Positions 1 to 7,679 of a stretch of 64,000 nucleotides of DNA are shown piece after piece (position 1 is the stretch's first letter; each line of letters opens with the position of its first letter). The notes under the pieces were generated by a model, which searched no databases, was not told where the DNA came from, and worked only from the letters and a program-made list of their open reading frames with translations. Source of the DNA: Halioglobus sp. (GTDB taxonomy: Bacteria > Pseudomonadota > Gammaproteobacteria > Pseudomonadales > Halieaceae); the NCBI GenBank assembly GCA_002699145.1, contig PABK01000032.1, forward strand, positions 1 to 64,000. The letters run 5' to 3'. A program made the translations under genes and the position numbers.

Positions 1-60
1 GCGGGGGAAGTGTCCCGGGGAGGGAGTCTGCTTTTCGACCGACCGGGACACTTCCCCCGC
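1..60. repeat. 18-bp perfect inverted repeat (REP-like palindrome)
   Basis: Bases 1-18 (GCGGGGGAAGTGTCCCGG) are the exact reverse complement of 43-60, with a 24-bp loop. It lies about 100 bp past the stop of gdhA. A GGTTCG-containing word recurs at about 64-69 and 115-121. There is no U-tract, so it is not a classical terminator. It may be an intergenic REP/BIME-type element or half of one that continues left of the window. Confidence 0.6.
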
Positions 61-164
61 GGGAGGTTCGATTAGGCCCAAGAACGACCCAATGTGAGAA
101 GCCTCCCACGTGGAAGGTTCGGCTGGCGCAACCCGCTCTATCAAGACACGTCCGGCACGGCGAC

Positions 165-1508
165 TCAGATCACCCCGTAGGCCAGCATCGCATCGGCCAC
201 CTTGATGAAGCCGGCGATGTTCGCGCCCCTGACGTAGTTAGTGTAGCCGTCCTGGTAGCCATGCTTGGCGCACTGCGCGTGGATATTCACCATGATGTCG
301 CACAGCTTCTGTTCCAGCTCCGCCGAGGTCCAGGCCATGCGGATGCTGTTCTGCGTCATTTCCAGCCCCGACACGGCCACACCGCCGGCATTCGCCGCCT
401 TGCCCGGCCCGTAGAGCAGTTTGTTCTCCAGCAACACCTCCACGCCCTCCAGGGTGGTGGGCATATTGGCGCCCTCGGACACGGCCTTGCAGCCGTTGGC
501 CACCAGGGCCCTGGCGTCGTCGCCGTCCAGCTCGTTCTGGGTGGCGCAGGGGTAGGCCAGATCACAGGGTACGCCCCAGGGACGCTTGCCCTCGTGGTAA
601 TCGCAGCCGTACTTCTCCGCGTACTCGGCGATACGTCCACGCCGCTTGGTCTTCAGGTCGATGATCCAGGCGAGCTTTTCCTCGTCGATACCGTCCGCAT
701 CGTGGATGAAACCGTCCGAGTCCGACATGGTCACCACCTTGCCGCCCAGCTGGGTGATTTTCTGCACGCAGTAGGTAGCCACGTTACCCGAGCCGGAGAC
801 CACGCAGGTCTTGCCCTTGGTGGAGTCGCCGTGGTGTTTGAGCATCTCCTCCATAAAGTAGGCGTTGCCGTAGCCGGTGGCCTCGGTGCGTATCAGGCTG
901 CCGCCGAACTCCAGCGCCTTGCCCGTGAGCACCCCGGTGAACTCGTGGGCCAGGCGCTTGTACTGGCCGAACATGTAACTGATCTCGCGGGCCCCGACAC
1001 CGATATCCCCGGCCGGCACGTCCGTATTGGGGCCAATGTGATGTACCAGCTCAGTCATAAAGGACTGGCAAAAGCGCATCACCTCGCGATCGGACTTGCC
1101 GCGAGGATTGAAATCCGCCCCCCCCTTCCCCGCGCCCATGGGCAGGGTGGTCAGGCTGTTCTTGAAGGTCTGCTCGAAACCAAGGAACTTGAGAATGCTC
1201 AGGTTGACCGAGGGATGAAAGCGCAGCCCGCCCTTGTACGGCCCGATGGCATTATTGAACTGCACGCGGAAGCCGCGGTTGACGCGGATATTGCCCTCGT
1301 CGTCCTCCCATACCACACGGAAGATGATGGTGCGGTCGGGCTCGGTCATGCGCTCGATGATGCCGGCCTGCTGGTAGCGGGGATTCTCCAGGATGAACGG
1401 GATGACCGATTCCGCCACCTCGTGCACCGCCTGGTGAAACTCCGGCTCGTTCGGGTTGCGCTTTTTCAGCCCCGCCATGAAATTTTCCAGTGTGAGGTCG
1501 TCGTACAT
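165..1508 (-). CDS. gdhA: NADP-specific glutamate dehydrogenase
   Basis: Cytoplasmic enzyme that reductively aminates 2-oxoglutarate with NADPH to make glutamate, the ammonium-assimilating reaction. The protein is about 447 aa, the usual length of hexameric bacterial GdhA. Family landmarks are the glutamate-binding stretch GPYKGGLRFHPSVN, the catalytic-lysine region PMGAGKGGADF, and the Rossmann motif GSGNVA in the second half. The track start (1514) is a TTG. I prefer the in-frame ATG two codons later at 1508, because a GGAG Shine-Dalgarno sits six bases upstream of it. It stands alone, divergent from the FHA gene at 1719, so nothing links it to the cytochrome locus. Confidence 0.96.
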   Translation of the reverse strand: MYDDLTLENFMAGLKKRNPNEPEFHQAVHEVAESVIPFILENPRYQQAGIIERMTEPDRTIIFRVVWEDDEGNIRVNRGFRVQFNNAIGPYKGGLRFHPSVNLSILKFLGFEQTFKNSLTTLPMGAGKGGADFNPRGKSDREVMRFCQSFMTELVHHIGPNTDVPAGDIGVGAREISYMFGQYKRLAHEFTGVLTGKALEFGGSLIRTEATGYGNAYFMEEMLKHHGDSTKGKTCVVSGSGNVATYCVQKITQLGGKVVTMSDSDGFIHDADGIDEEKLAWIIDLKTKRRGRIAEYAEKYGCDYHEGKRPWGVPCDLAYPCATQNELDGDDARALVANGCKAVSEGANMPTTLEGVEVLLENKLLYGPGKAANAGGVAVSGLEMTQNSIRMAWTSAELEQKLCDIMVNIHAQCAKHGYQDGYTNYVRGANIAGFIKVADAMLAYGVI

Positions 1509-1630
1509 AATCAACTCCGTGGTCGCTTAGTGGTCTTGTTGTATTGCCGGGCCGTTGTCCCGGCGGACGACGGTGTGTGCTGTCATTGATTGTAGCCGAG
1601 ATTCCCGCCCCGGCAGGCAGAAAACGGCAT

Positions 1631-1666
1631 CGCGCCAGGCCCTGCTGGACAACAGGCCCTGGCGCG
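1631..1666. other. 14-bp near-perfect inverted repeat in the gdhA/FHA divergent gap
   Basis: Arms CGCGCCAGGCCCTG (1631-1644) and CAGGCCCTGGCGCG (1653-1666) pair with one mismatch around the 8-base loop CTGGACAA. No T-run follows on either strand. The element sits about 50 bp before the FHA start, in a 210-bp gap that otherwise holds only the two promoters. It could be a regulator site or a structured 5' leader; its role is unknown. Confidence 0.5.
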
Positions 1667-1718
1667 CCAATACTTGAGACTGACCGGTGCAACTGGCGAC
1701 AGGGCCCGCGCGCTTTCC

Positions 1719-2468
1719 ATGAGCAACCGCGGTTATTCAGTAGGGTCACTCCTGCGCGAAATACGACGTCGCGGGCTGCCCCGCGCCTGCCTGCTTTATA
1801 TCATTGCCTGCTGGGTCGCGCTGCAGGTCAGTGAGCTGGTGTTTTCCGCCCTGGGGCTGGACTGGCCACAGATATCGCGCGGCATCCTGGTGGTCTCTAT
1901 CCTGGCCTTTCCGCTGGTCGTATTGTTTGCCTGGTTTTTCCGCATCGGCAGCGACGGGGTGCATGCACATCCCCCTTTCGTCGAGCGGCGCAGACTGGAC
2001 AATATCGCCCCGGTCGAGGAGCGGCGCAGGGGCGAACCAGCCCGCGGTGGCCGCGCACGTCCGCCGGAAGACTATCCCTGGCTGCTGGAAATGGAAAGCG
2101 GGCCGCTGGCGGGCCAGACGTTTGGCATCGACACGTGTCTCGAGATCGGCAGGGCCCTGGAATGTGACCTCACCCTGCCCTCGGCCCAGGTTTCCCGACG
2201 CCACGCCAGGCTTAGCCTGGAAGACGGATCTCTGCAGCTGCAGGACCTGGGCTCATCGAATGGCACCACGGTCAATGGCGTGCTCATCCGCAACACCGTG
2301 ACAGTGGAGCATGGCGACTGTATCCAGTTGCAGGACGTGCGCCTGCGTGTGCGCCGCAACGCCCGCTTCGCGCTCGTCGGCCAGGACACCGCGCTGCGTG
2401 ACCCGCAGTCATCGGCAGCCATGGCGACCCTGCGCATGCGCGGCGAACCTGGCGCAGACGACACTTGA
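1719..2468 (+). CDS. Membrane-anchored FHA-domain protein
   Basis: About 249 aa from the ATG at 1719, which is 15 codons inside the track ORF. That start places the motif LREIRRRGLPRA just before two predicted membrane helices (about residues 21-42 and 50-70), an N-terminal module also seen in membrane-tethered regulators. A linker rich in Arg and Glu leads to an FHA domain (about 130-220) with the expected signatures: a GRA core, SRRHARL, and LGSSNGTTVNG. FHA domains bind phosphothreonine, so this is probably a receptor for a Ser/Thr kinase such as the one encoded at 21346. A terminator-like hairpin follows the gene. Start choice is moderately secure; no strong Shine-Dalgarno is visible. Confidence 0.85.
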   Translation: MSNRGYSVGSLLREIRRRGLPRACLLYIIACWVALQVSELVFSALGLDWPQISRGILVVSILAFPLVVLFAWFFRIGSDGVHAHPPFVERRRLDNIAPVEERRRGEPARGGRARPPEDYPWLLEMESGPLAGQTFGIDTCLEIGRALECDLTLPSAQVSRRHARLSLEDGSLQLQDLGSSNGTTVNGVLIRNTVTVEHGDCIQLQDVRLRVRRNARFALVGQDTALRDPQSSAAMATLRMRGEPGADDT

Positions 2469-2492
2469 CTTGGCAGGTAGAGCGGCTAGGCT
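2465..2492 (+). promoter_or_regulatory. Candidate sigma70 promoter ahead of the electron-transfer operon
   Basis: TTGACT (2465-2470), a 16-bp spacer and TAGGCT (2487-2492), overlapping the end of the FHA gene. The -10 is poor (3 of 6). If active, transcription would start just before the hairpin at 2513. Confidence 0.3.
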
Positions 2493-2512
2493 AATTGGAA
2501 ACCCGGAGACAT

Positions 2513-2543
2513 GCGAACGGTCGCGCCGCTCGCATATTTTTTT
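2513..2543 (+). terminator. Intrinsic terminator or attenuator between the FHA gene and the FAD gene
   Basis: A stem of seven pairs with one mismatch (GCGAACGG ... CCGCTCGC, loop TCGCG) is followed two bases later by a run of seven T. It is only 37 bp before the start of the FAD/Fe-S gene. It therefore either ends the FHA transcript or acts as an attenuator in the leader of the downstream operon. Confidence 0.6.
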
Positions 2544-2580
2544 ATCCCTGACACCACCACAATAACAGGGAGTTGGCTAG

Positions 2581-5067
2581 TTGGCTGACAGGTATCATAT
2601 TGCCGTCATCGGCGCGGGACCTGCCGGTCTGAGCGCGGCCGGCCGAGCCGCCCACTACGACAGGGAAGCCGGGGCCGCACAGCCGAGCTACATCCTGCTG
2701 GAAGGTTTCTCCACCTTCGCCAAGACCATCCAGAAGTACCAGAAAGGCAAGCACGTCATGGACGAGCCCGGGTTTCTGCAGCTGCGCAGCCCGGTGCCCT
2801 TCGTGGCCGGCAAACGCGAGGAGATCCTCGGCGGCTGGCAGGACAGTATCGACGCCGGCATCAACATTCGCTACGACAGCGAGGTCGCCGCCATCGAGGG
2901 CAGCCGCGGCGACTTCAATATACGCCTTGCCAGCGGCGACAGCATCGGCGCCGAACACATCGTGCTGTCCATCGGCACCCAGGGCAACCCGCGGGCGCTG
3001 GGTGTTCCCGGTGACAACGAGTCGGATTTCGTGCGCTACACCCTGGACGACCCGGAGGATTTCAAGTCCGAGACCATCGTCGTGGTCGGCGCGGGTGACG
3101 CCGCCATCGAAAACGCCATCGCCCTGGCGCAGTACAACAAAGTTTACATCGTCAACCGCAAGAACGAGTTTGCCCGCGCCAAGGAGGGCAACCTGAACGC
3201 CGTACTCGCGGCGATCAACGACAAGGGCCGCGATTTCCACTGCTATTACGAGAGCACTGTGGCCGCGCTGGAGTTGCCCGCCGCGCCCGGTGGCATCGGT
3301 GCAATCGTGCTCAATACGCCATCGGGTGAGGAGCGGGTACCCTGCCACCGCATCATCGCGCGCCTGGGCACCATCCCGCCGCGCAGCTTTGTCGAGTCCT
3401 GCGGCATAGAAATTGCCAGCCCGAGCATGGACGCCGTGCCGGATGTCGACAGGCAGTACCAGAGCAACGTGCCCGGCCTGTACATCATCGGCGCCCTGGG
3501 CGGCTACCCGCTGATCAAGCAGGCCATGAACCAGGGCTACGATGTCATCGAGTACATCCACGGCAAAGACACCAAGCCCGCCGACTATCCGCTACTGCAG
3601 GACCAGTTCTCCGGCCTGCCCTTCGTCATGGACGCCGAGGAGGTCCTCACCTTCCTGCAGAGCAAGGTGCCCATGTTCGGGCAGATGAACCCCCTGGCCT
3701 TCCGCGAGCTGATTATCGAGAGCCGCATCATGGTCAGCCTGCCCGCCGCGGAGATGGGCGACGCCCCCGACGGTGGTGAGCGCTCGACGGTGTTCGTCGA
3801 GGCGGGCAAGCCGGTGTACAGGCACGGCGAGTTCTCCACCAGCTTCTTTACCGTGGTGGTCGGCGACGTGGACATGCAACTCGAGGAAGACGGCCCGTGG
3901 CACGCGATCAGCAACGGCCAGTTTTTCGGCGAAATGAGCCTGATCTCCGGGCGCCCGCGGCAGGGCAGCGCCGTGGTCAAGGAAAATACGATTATCATCG
4001 AAACGCCGCGCCGCATCATGGTCAAGCTGATGAGCTCCAACGAGCAGGTGCGTGAGAGCATCGACCGCGCGTTCAAGATTCGCGCGCTGCAGGCCGCGTT
4101 CAGGCCGCAGATGAGCCTGGAGCAGTTGGGCGATATCGCCGACAGGGTGGCGACCCACGAGTTCAAGGCGGGGGAGGTACTGTTCGAGGAGGGCAGTGAG
4201 GGCGACTGCCTGCACCTCATCCGCTCCGGCACCGTGGTGCTGTCGCGCGGCAGCCGGGAGCTGGTGGTCGCGCAACATCACTCCGGTGAACAGGTCGGCC
4301 AGCTCGCATTGATGGGCGCGCCGCTGCGTCGCGATACCGCGATCGCCGCGGTGCGCACGGAAACCCTGGAAGTGCGTCGCAGCGAGTTCCTGGCGCTGGT
4401 GGACAGCCACCGCGAGCACGTCAAGGTGCTGCAGGACAAGCTCAGCGACAACCTGCGCCAGAGCAACTCCATGGCCTCGCAACCGGAATCCGCCCGCACC
4501 ATCGGCTTCCTCATGGACCAGGGCCTGGGCGAGGCGACCAATGCCCTGATCATCGACGAGACGCTGTGCGTCGGCTGCGACAACTGCGAAAAAGCCTGCG
4601 CGGAAACCCACGGCGGCATCTCGCGCCTGCGCCGCGAGGAAGGCGACTCACTGGCCGCGCTGCACGTGCCCATCGTCTGTCGGCACTGCGAACTGCCGCA
4701 CTGCATGAAGGACTGCCCCCCCGACGCTATCCGCCGCTCCCCCAACGGCGAGGTCTTCATTACCGACAGTTGCATCGGTTGCGGCAACTGCGAGACCAAC
4801 TGCCCCTACGACGCCATCAAACTCAGCTACGCCCCGCAACCCAAACCCGGGCTGTTGTCCTGGCTGTTCTTCGGGCGTGGCGCCGGGCCCGGCGAACCGG
4901 CGAGCTTCGAGCCCTCGGCGCAATCGAAAGACGCCGGCAAGAAGGCGGTAAAATGTGACGCCTGCATGGACCTGGCCGGCGGTCCCGCCTGCGTCCGCGC
5001 CTGCCCCACCGGCGCCGCGGTGCGCCTGGGTCCGGAACAGTTCATCGAACTGGTCGAGGCGCGCTGA
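2581..5067 (+). CDS. FAD oxidoreductase / twin cNMP-binding / four-[4Fe-4S] fusion protein
   Basis: A cytoplasmic fusion of 828 aa with no signal peptide or membrane helix. Residues 1-330 are a two-dinucleotide-binding flavoprotein of the thioredoxin-reductase/YpdA type. GAGPAG (11-16) should bind FAD and GAGDAA (170-175) NAD(P)H; no CxxC disulfide is visible. Residues about 365-495 and 505-615 are cyclic-nucleotide-binding folds. The first keeps a phosphate-cassette-like GEMSLISGRPRQ; the second has Q in place of the usual Glu. Residues 655-828 carry sixteen Cys in the DmsB/HycB pattern for four [4Fe-4S] clusters (CVGCDNCEKAC, CRHCELPHCMKDC, CIGCGNCETNC, CDACM...CVRAC). It starts with TTG behind AGGGAG. 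The haem b gene follows 2 bp later, implying electron flow between NAD(P)H and the membrane, gated by a nucleotide or by another ligand of the CNB folds. Confidence 0.9.
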   Translation: MADRYHIAVIGAGPAGLSAAGRAAHYDREAGAAQPSYILLEGFSTFAKTIQKYQKGKHVMDEPGFLQLRSPVPFVAGKREEILGGWQDSIDAGINIRYDSEVAAIEGSRGDFNIRLASGDSIGAEHIVLSIGTQGNPRALGVPGDNESDFVRYTLDDPEDFKSETIVVVGAGDAAIENAIALAQYNKVYIVNRKNEFARAKEGNLNAVLAAINDKGRDFHCYYESTVAALELPAAPGGIGAIVLNTPSGEERVPCHRIIARLGTIPPRSFVESCGIEIASPSMDAVPDVDRQYQSNVPGLYIIGALGGYPLIKQAMNQGYDVIEYIHGKDTKPADYPLLQDQFSGLPFVMDAEEVLTFLQSKVPMFGQMNPLAFRELIIESRIMVSLPAAEMGDAPDGGERSTVFVEAGKPVYRHGEFSTSFFTVVVGDVDMQLEEDGPWHAISNGQFFGEMSLISGRPRQGSAVVKENTIIIETPRRIMVKLMSSNEQVRESIDRAFKIRALQAAFRPQMSLEQLGDIADRVATHEFKAGEVLFEEGSEGDCLHLIRSGTVVLSRGSRELVVAQHHSGEQVGQLALMGAPLRRDTAIAAVRTETLEVRRSEFLALVDSHREHVKVLQDKLSDNLRQSNSMASQPESARTIGFLMDQGLGEATNALIIDETLCVGCDNCEKACAETHGGISRLRREEGDSLAALHVPIVCRHCELPHCMKDCPPDAIRRSPNGEVFITDSCIGCGNCETNCPYDAIKLSYAPQPKPGLLSWLFFGRGAGPGEPASFEPSAQSKDAGKKAVKCDACMDLAGGPACVRACPTGAAVRLGPEQFIELVEAR

Positions 5068-5069
5068 GT

Positions 5070-5954
5070 ATGCACCAGAGCCTGCTCAGCTGGCAGCGCT
5101 TCCGCTACCTCTACTGGGCACTGCTGCTGGCGGCCGTCAGTATCCTGCTCTATGTCAGCCAGGGGCTGGACGCGTCGCAACCACCCAATGGCGGCACCTG
5201 GCAGGGCTATACCCTGGGCACCATCGGCGCGCTGCTGATCGCCTGGCTCAGCGTGCTGGGCATCCGCAAGCGTCGCTACAGTTCCAATTTGGGCAGCGTA
5301 CAGGGCTGGGCCTCGGCGCACGTGTACCTGGGCATCGCGCTGCTGCTGGTCGCCACCCTGCACTGCGCGGCGCAGTTCGGCGCCAATGTCCACACCCTCG
5401 CCTACGTGCTCATGTGCCTGGTCATCGGCACCGGCATCTACGGCCTGTATGTCTACCTGCACCTGCCAGGCCGCCTGGCGGAGAATCACGCGGGGCGCGA
5501 TCGGCAGGCCTGGCTGGCGGAGCTGGCCGAGGTCGACGACGGCATCCGCGACACCGTGCAACGCTGTGACGCCAACCTGCAGGCCATGGCCCTGTCCGCG
5601 CTGGAACTGACACGCCTGGGCGGCAGCGCCCTCGCCCAGTTGCTGGGCCGCGATCGCTGCCGCATCCGCGTCGAATCGTCCGGCAGCGTCAGCACCACGC
5701 GCAATCCCGAGCAGCAGGTCATCATCGACGAACTGGCCGGGCGCATACCCAATGCCAGCAAACAGGCCGAGGCGGAAGTCCTCAACGACCTGCTGGCGCT
5801 GTTCGGCCGGCGCCAGGTCATCCTGCACCTGCTACGGCGCGACATCCAGTACCGCGCACTACTGAAGATCTGGCTGTACTTTCACGTGCCGCTGACCGTG
5901 GCGCTGCTCGTCGCACTGGCCATCCACATCTTTTCCGTTTTTGTGTACTGGTAG
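5070..5954 (+). CDS. Membrane protein, predicted di-haem b cytochrome
   Basis: 294 aa with four N-terminal predicted helices (about 14-32, 47-65, 82-101, 108-129), a cytoplasmic stretch of about 135 residues and a last helix at 270-292. The third and last helices each carry His pairs 14 apart (H84/H98 and H272/H286). This H-x13-H spacing is typical of bis-His ligation of two haems b stacked across a membrane. No family name is recognised. Its place between a cytoplasmic Fe-S flavoprotein and a membrane-anchored decahaem cytochrome fits a trans-membrane electron relay or quinone-reactive subunit. ATG lies 2 bp after the previous stop. The haem assignment is inferred from spacing only. Confidence 0.75.
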   Translation: MHQSLLSWQRFRYLYWALLLAAVSILLYVSQGLDASQPPNGGTWQGYTLGTIGALLIAWLSVLGIRKRRYSSNLGSVQGWASAHVYLGIALLLVATLHCAAQFGANVHTLAYVLMCLVIGTGIYGLYVYLHLPGRLAENHAGRDRQAWLAELAEVDDGIRDTVQRCDANLQAMALSALELTRLGGSALAQLLGRDRCRIRVESSGSVSTTRNPEQQVIIDELAGRIPNASKQAEAEVLNDLLALFGRRQVILHLLRRDIQYRALLKIWLYFHVPLTVALLVALAIHIFSVFVYW

Positions 5955-5960
5955 CGCGCC

Positions 5961-7676
5961 GTGGATTTCCTGGTCAGGACAGTAACCGGTCGCGGACAGG
6001 GCGAGTCCCTGGAAACCCAATACCAGGGCGACGCCCTGACCCTGGGCGGCGGCGGCAACAACACCCTGCAGCTGCCATCACTGACCGGCCAACTGACCCT
6101 GCGTCCCGACGGCAAGGGAGGCGCGCGTCTCTCCACCAGCGGCTTCAAGGCGAACGTAGACGGCAAGCCCAGCGGCAAGGCGCGGCTGACCGTGGGCGAC
6201 ACATTCAGTGTGCCGGGCTATCGGCTGCAACTGTTCCAGCCTCCGGCCGGCTTTGACCTGGGCCTGGAACTGGAGGCCGAAGGCGTCAGCTACGCCGGCA
6301 GCATGGACCTGGCCGAGCGCATCTTCAGCATGCGCCGGGCGAGCTGGCTCGGCGCCCTGCTGGTACTACTGCTGTTCCTCGTCCTGCCCGGCCTGGTCCT
6401 GCTGCTGCCCGACGCCGCCGAGACCCTGCGCAACTCCCCCCTGCCCGACGACGACCTGTGGATCAGCGGCCCGCTGGCCGGGCCCCACGCCACCGCCGGT
6501 ATCGCCCAGGACTGCCAGGCCTGCCACCGCGAGGCGTTCGTCATGGTCGAGGACGGCGCCTGCATGGACTGCCACCGGGACATGACCGAACACGTGGATC
6601 TCGGCGTCCACCCGCACGCGGAATTCACCGGCGTGCGCTGCGCCAGTTGCCACCGCGAGCACAACGAACCGGCCATGCTGGTGCGTGCGGACAACGGCTT
6701 CTGTACCGATTGCCACCTGCAGCCGCAGCGCTTCAGCGCCGCCGAGGGTATGGCGGCGGTTGCCGCGTTTACCGCGCAGGACCACCCGGCATTTCGCCTG
6801 GACCTGCTGACGCCCCGGGGACCCGGCGGCGCCCACGGCTGGGAAGTCGTCTCCGCACGCCAGGGTGAGGGCGAGCTGAGCGAGACCTCGAACCTCAAGT
6901 TCAATCACGCCGTACACCTGGACCCGGAGAAGGTGCAGCAACAGGGCAGCGGCGCGGCCCTGGGCTGCGACAACTGCCACGTGGCGGAGGATGACGGCGA
7001 GCATTTCGAGCCCATCACCATGGACAACCACTGCCGCGAGTGCCACGGCCTGAGCTTCGACATTTTCGAACCGGACATCGAGTTGCCCCACGGCGACCTG
7101 CGCGCGGCCATCGTCGCCATGGAGGCGCACTTTATCCGCGAATTCACCGACCCGCAGCTGCGCAGCCAGCGCGCCGGCAAGAAACCCCGGCGCATACCCG
7201 GCAAGCGCGAAGCGGCGGCCAGTTGCACCGGTTCGGGGCTGGACTGCGGCCGCGCCGAGGCGCTCAAGGAGGCCAGCTACCAGTTCGCGGAAACCGGCTG
7301 CATCACCTGTCACGTGGTACTCGATACCGGGGCGCAGGACATCATGGACCGCTGGGTGGTATACCCGGTGCGCATCACCCAGGACTGGCTGCGCGGCTCG
7401 GATTTCGATCACGCCAGTCACCTCAGCTTCGCCGCCGAGGACCCGGACACGGTCTGCCTGGGCTGCCACGACGCCGCCGGGTCCAGCGAATCCACGGATA
7501 TACTCATTCCGGATCGCGACAACTGCCTGGGCTGTCACGACGACACCCGCGGGGAGACCTCCGTGAACTGTGTCGGCTGTCATGCCTTCCACCTGCCGGG
7601 TGGAACCCCGGCCCTCGACGCCCGGCCCGGCGACAATGACCCCCACCCCACACCCGTGGGCAGCCAGGGAGACTAG
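5961..7676 (+). CDS. FHA-like domain / TM / decahaem c-type cytochrome
   Basis: 571 aa from a GTG start 6 bp after the previous stop. Residues 1-100 resemble a degenerate FHA fold (an LTLGGGGNNTLQLPS-type strand, then GKARLTVGD). A single helix (about 129-149) preceded by MRR implies cytoplasm-in. The remaining 420 residues hold ten CxxCH motifs: CQACH, CMDCH, CASCH, CTDCH, CDNCH, CRECH, CITCH, two CLGCH and CVGCH. The product should be an inner-membrane-anchored periplasmic cytochrome of cytochrome c3/c7-like type with a cytoplasmic phospho-peptide-binding or scaffold head. Such a head could couple the conduit to the kinase/phosphatase genes downstream. The FHA call is weaker than the haem call. 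Confidence 0.88.
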   Translation: MDFLVRTVTGRGQGESLETQYQGDALTLGGGGNNTLQLPSLTGQLTLRPDGKGGARLSTSGFKANVDGKPSGKARLTVGDTFSVPGYRLQLFQPPAGFDLGLELEAEGVSYAGSMDLAERIFSMRRASWLGALLVLLLFLVLPGLVLLLPDAAETLRNSPLPDDDLWISGPLAGPHATAGIAQDCQACHREAFVMVEDGACMDCHRDMTEHVDLGVHPHAEFTGVRCASCHREHNEPAMLVRADNGFCTDCHLQPQRFSAAEGMAAVAAFTAQDHPAFRLDLLTPRGPGGAHGWEVVSARQGEGELSETSNLKFNHAVHLDPEKVQQQGSGAALGCDNCHVAEDDGEHFEPITMDNHCRECHGLSFDIFEPDIELPHGDLRAAIVAMEAHFIREFTDPQLRSQRAGKKPRRIPGKREAAASCTGSGLDCGRAEALKEASYQFAETGCITCHVVLDTGAQDIMDRWVVYPVRITQDWLRGSDFDHASHLSFAAEDPDTVCLGCHDAAGSSESTDILIPDRDNCLGCHDDTRGETSVNCVGCHAFHLPGGTPALDARPGDNDPHPTPVGSQGD

Positions 7677-7679
7677 ATT

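Noticed and set aside
261-1589. 442-aa plus-strand ORF
   Set aside because: Antisense of gdhA, whose motifs are unambiguous.
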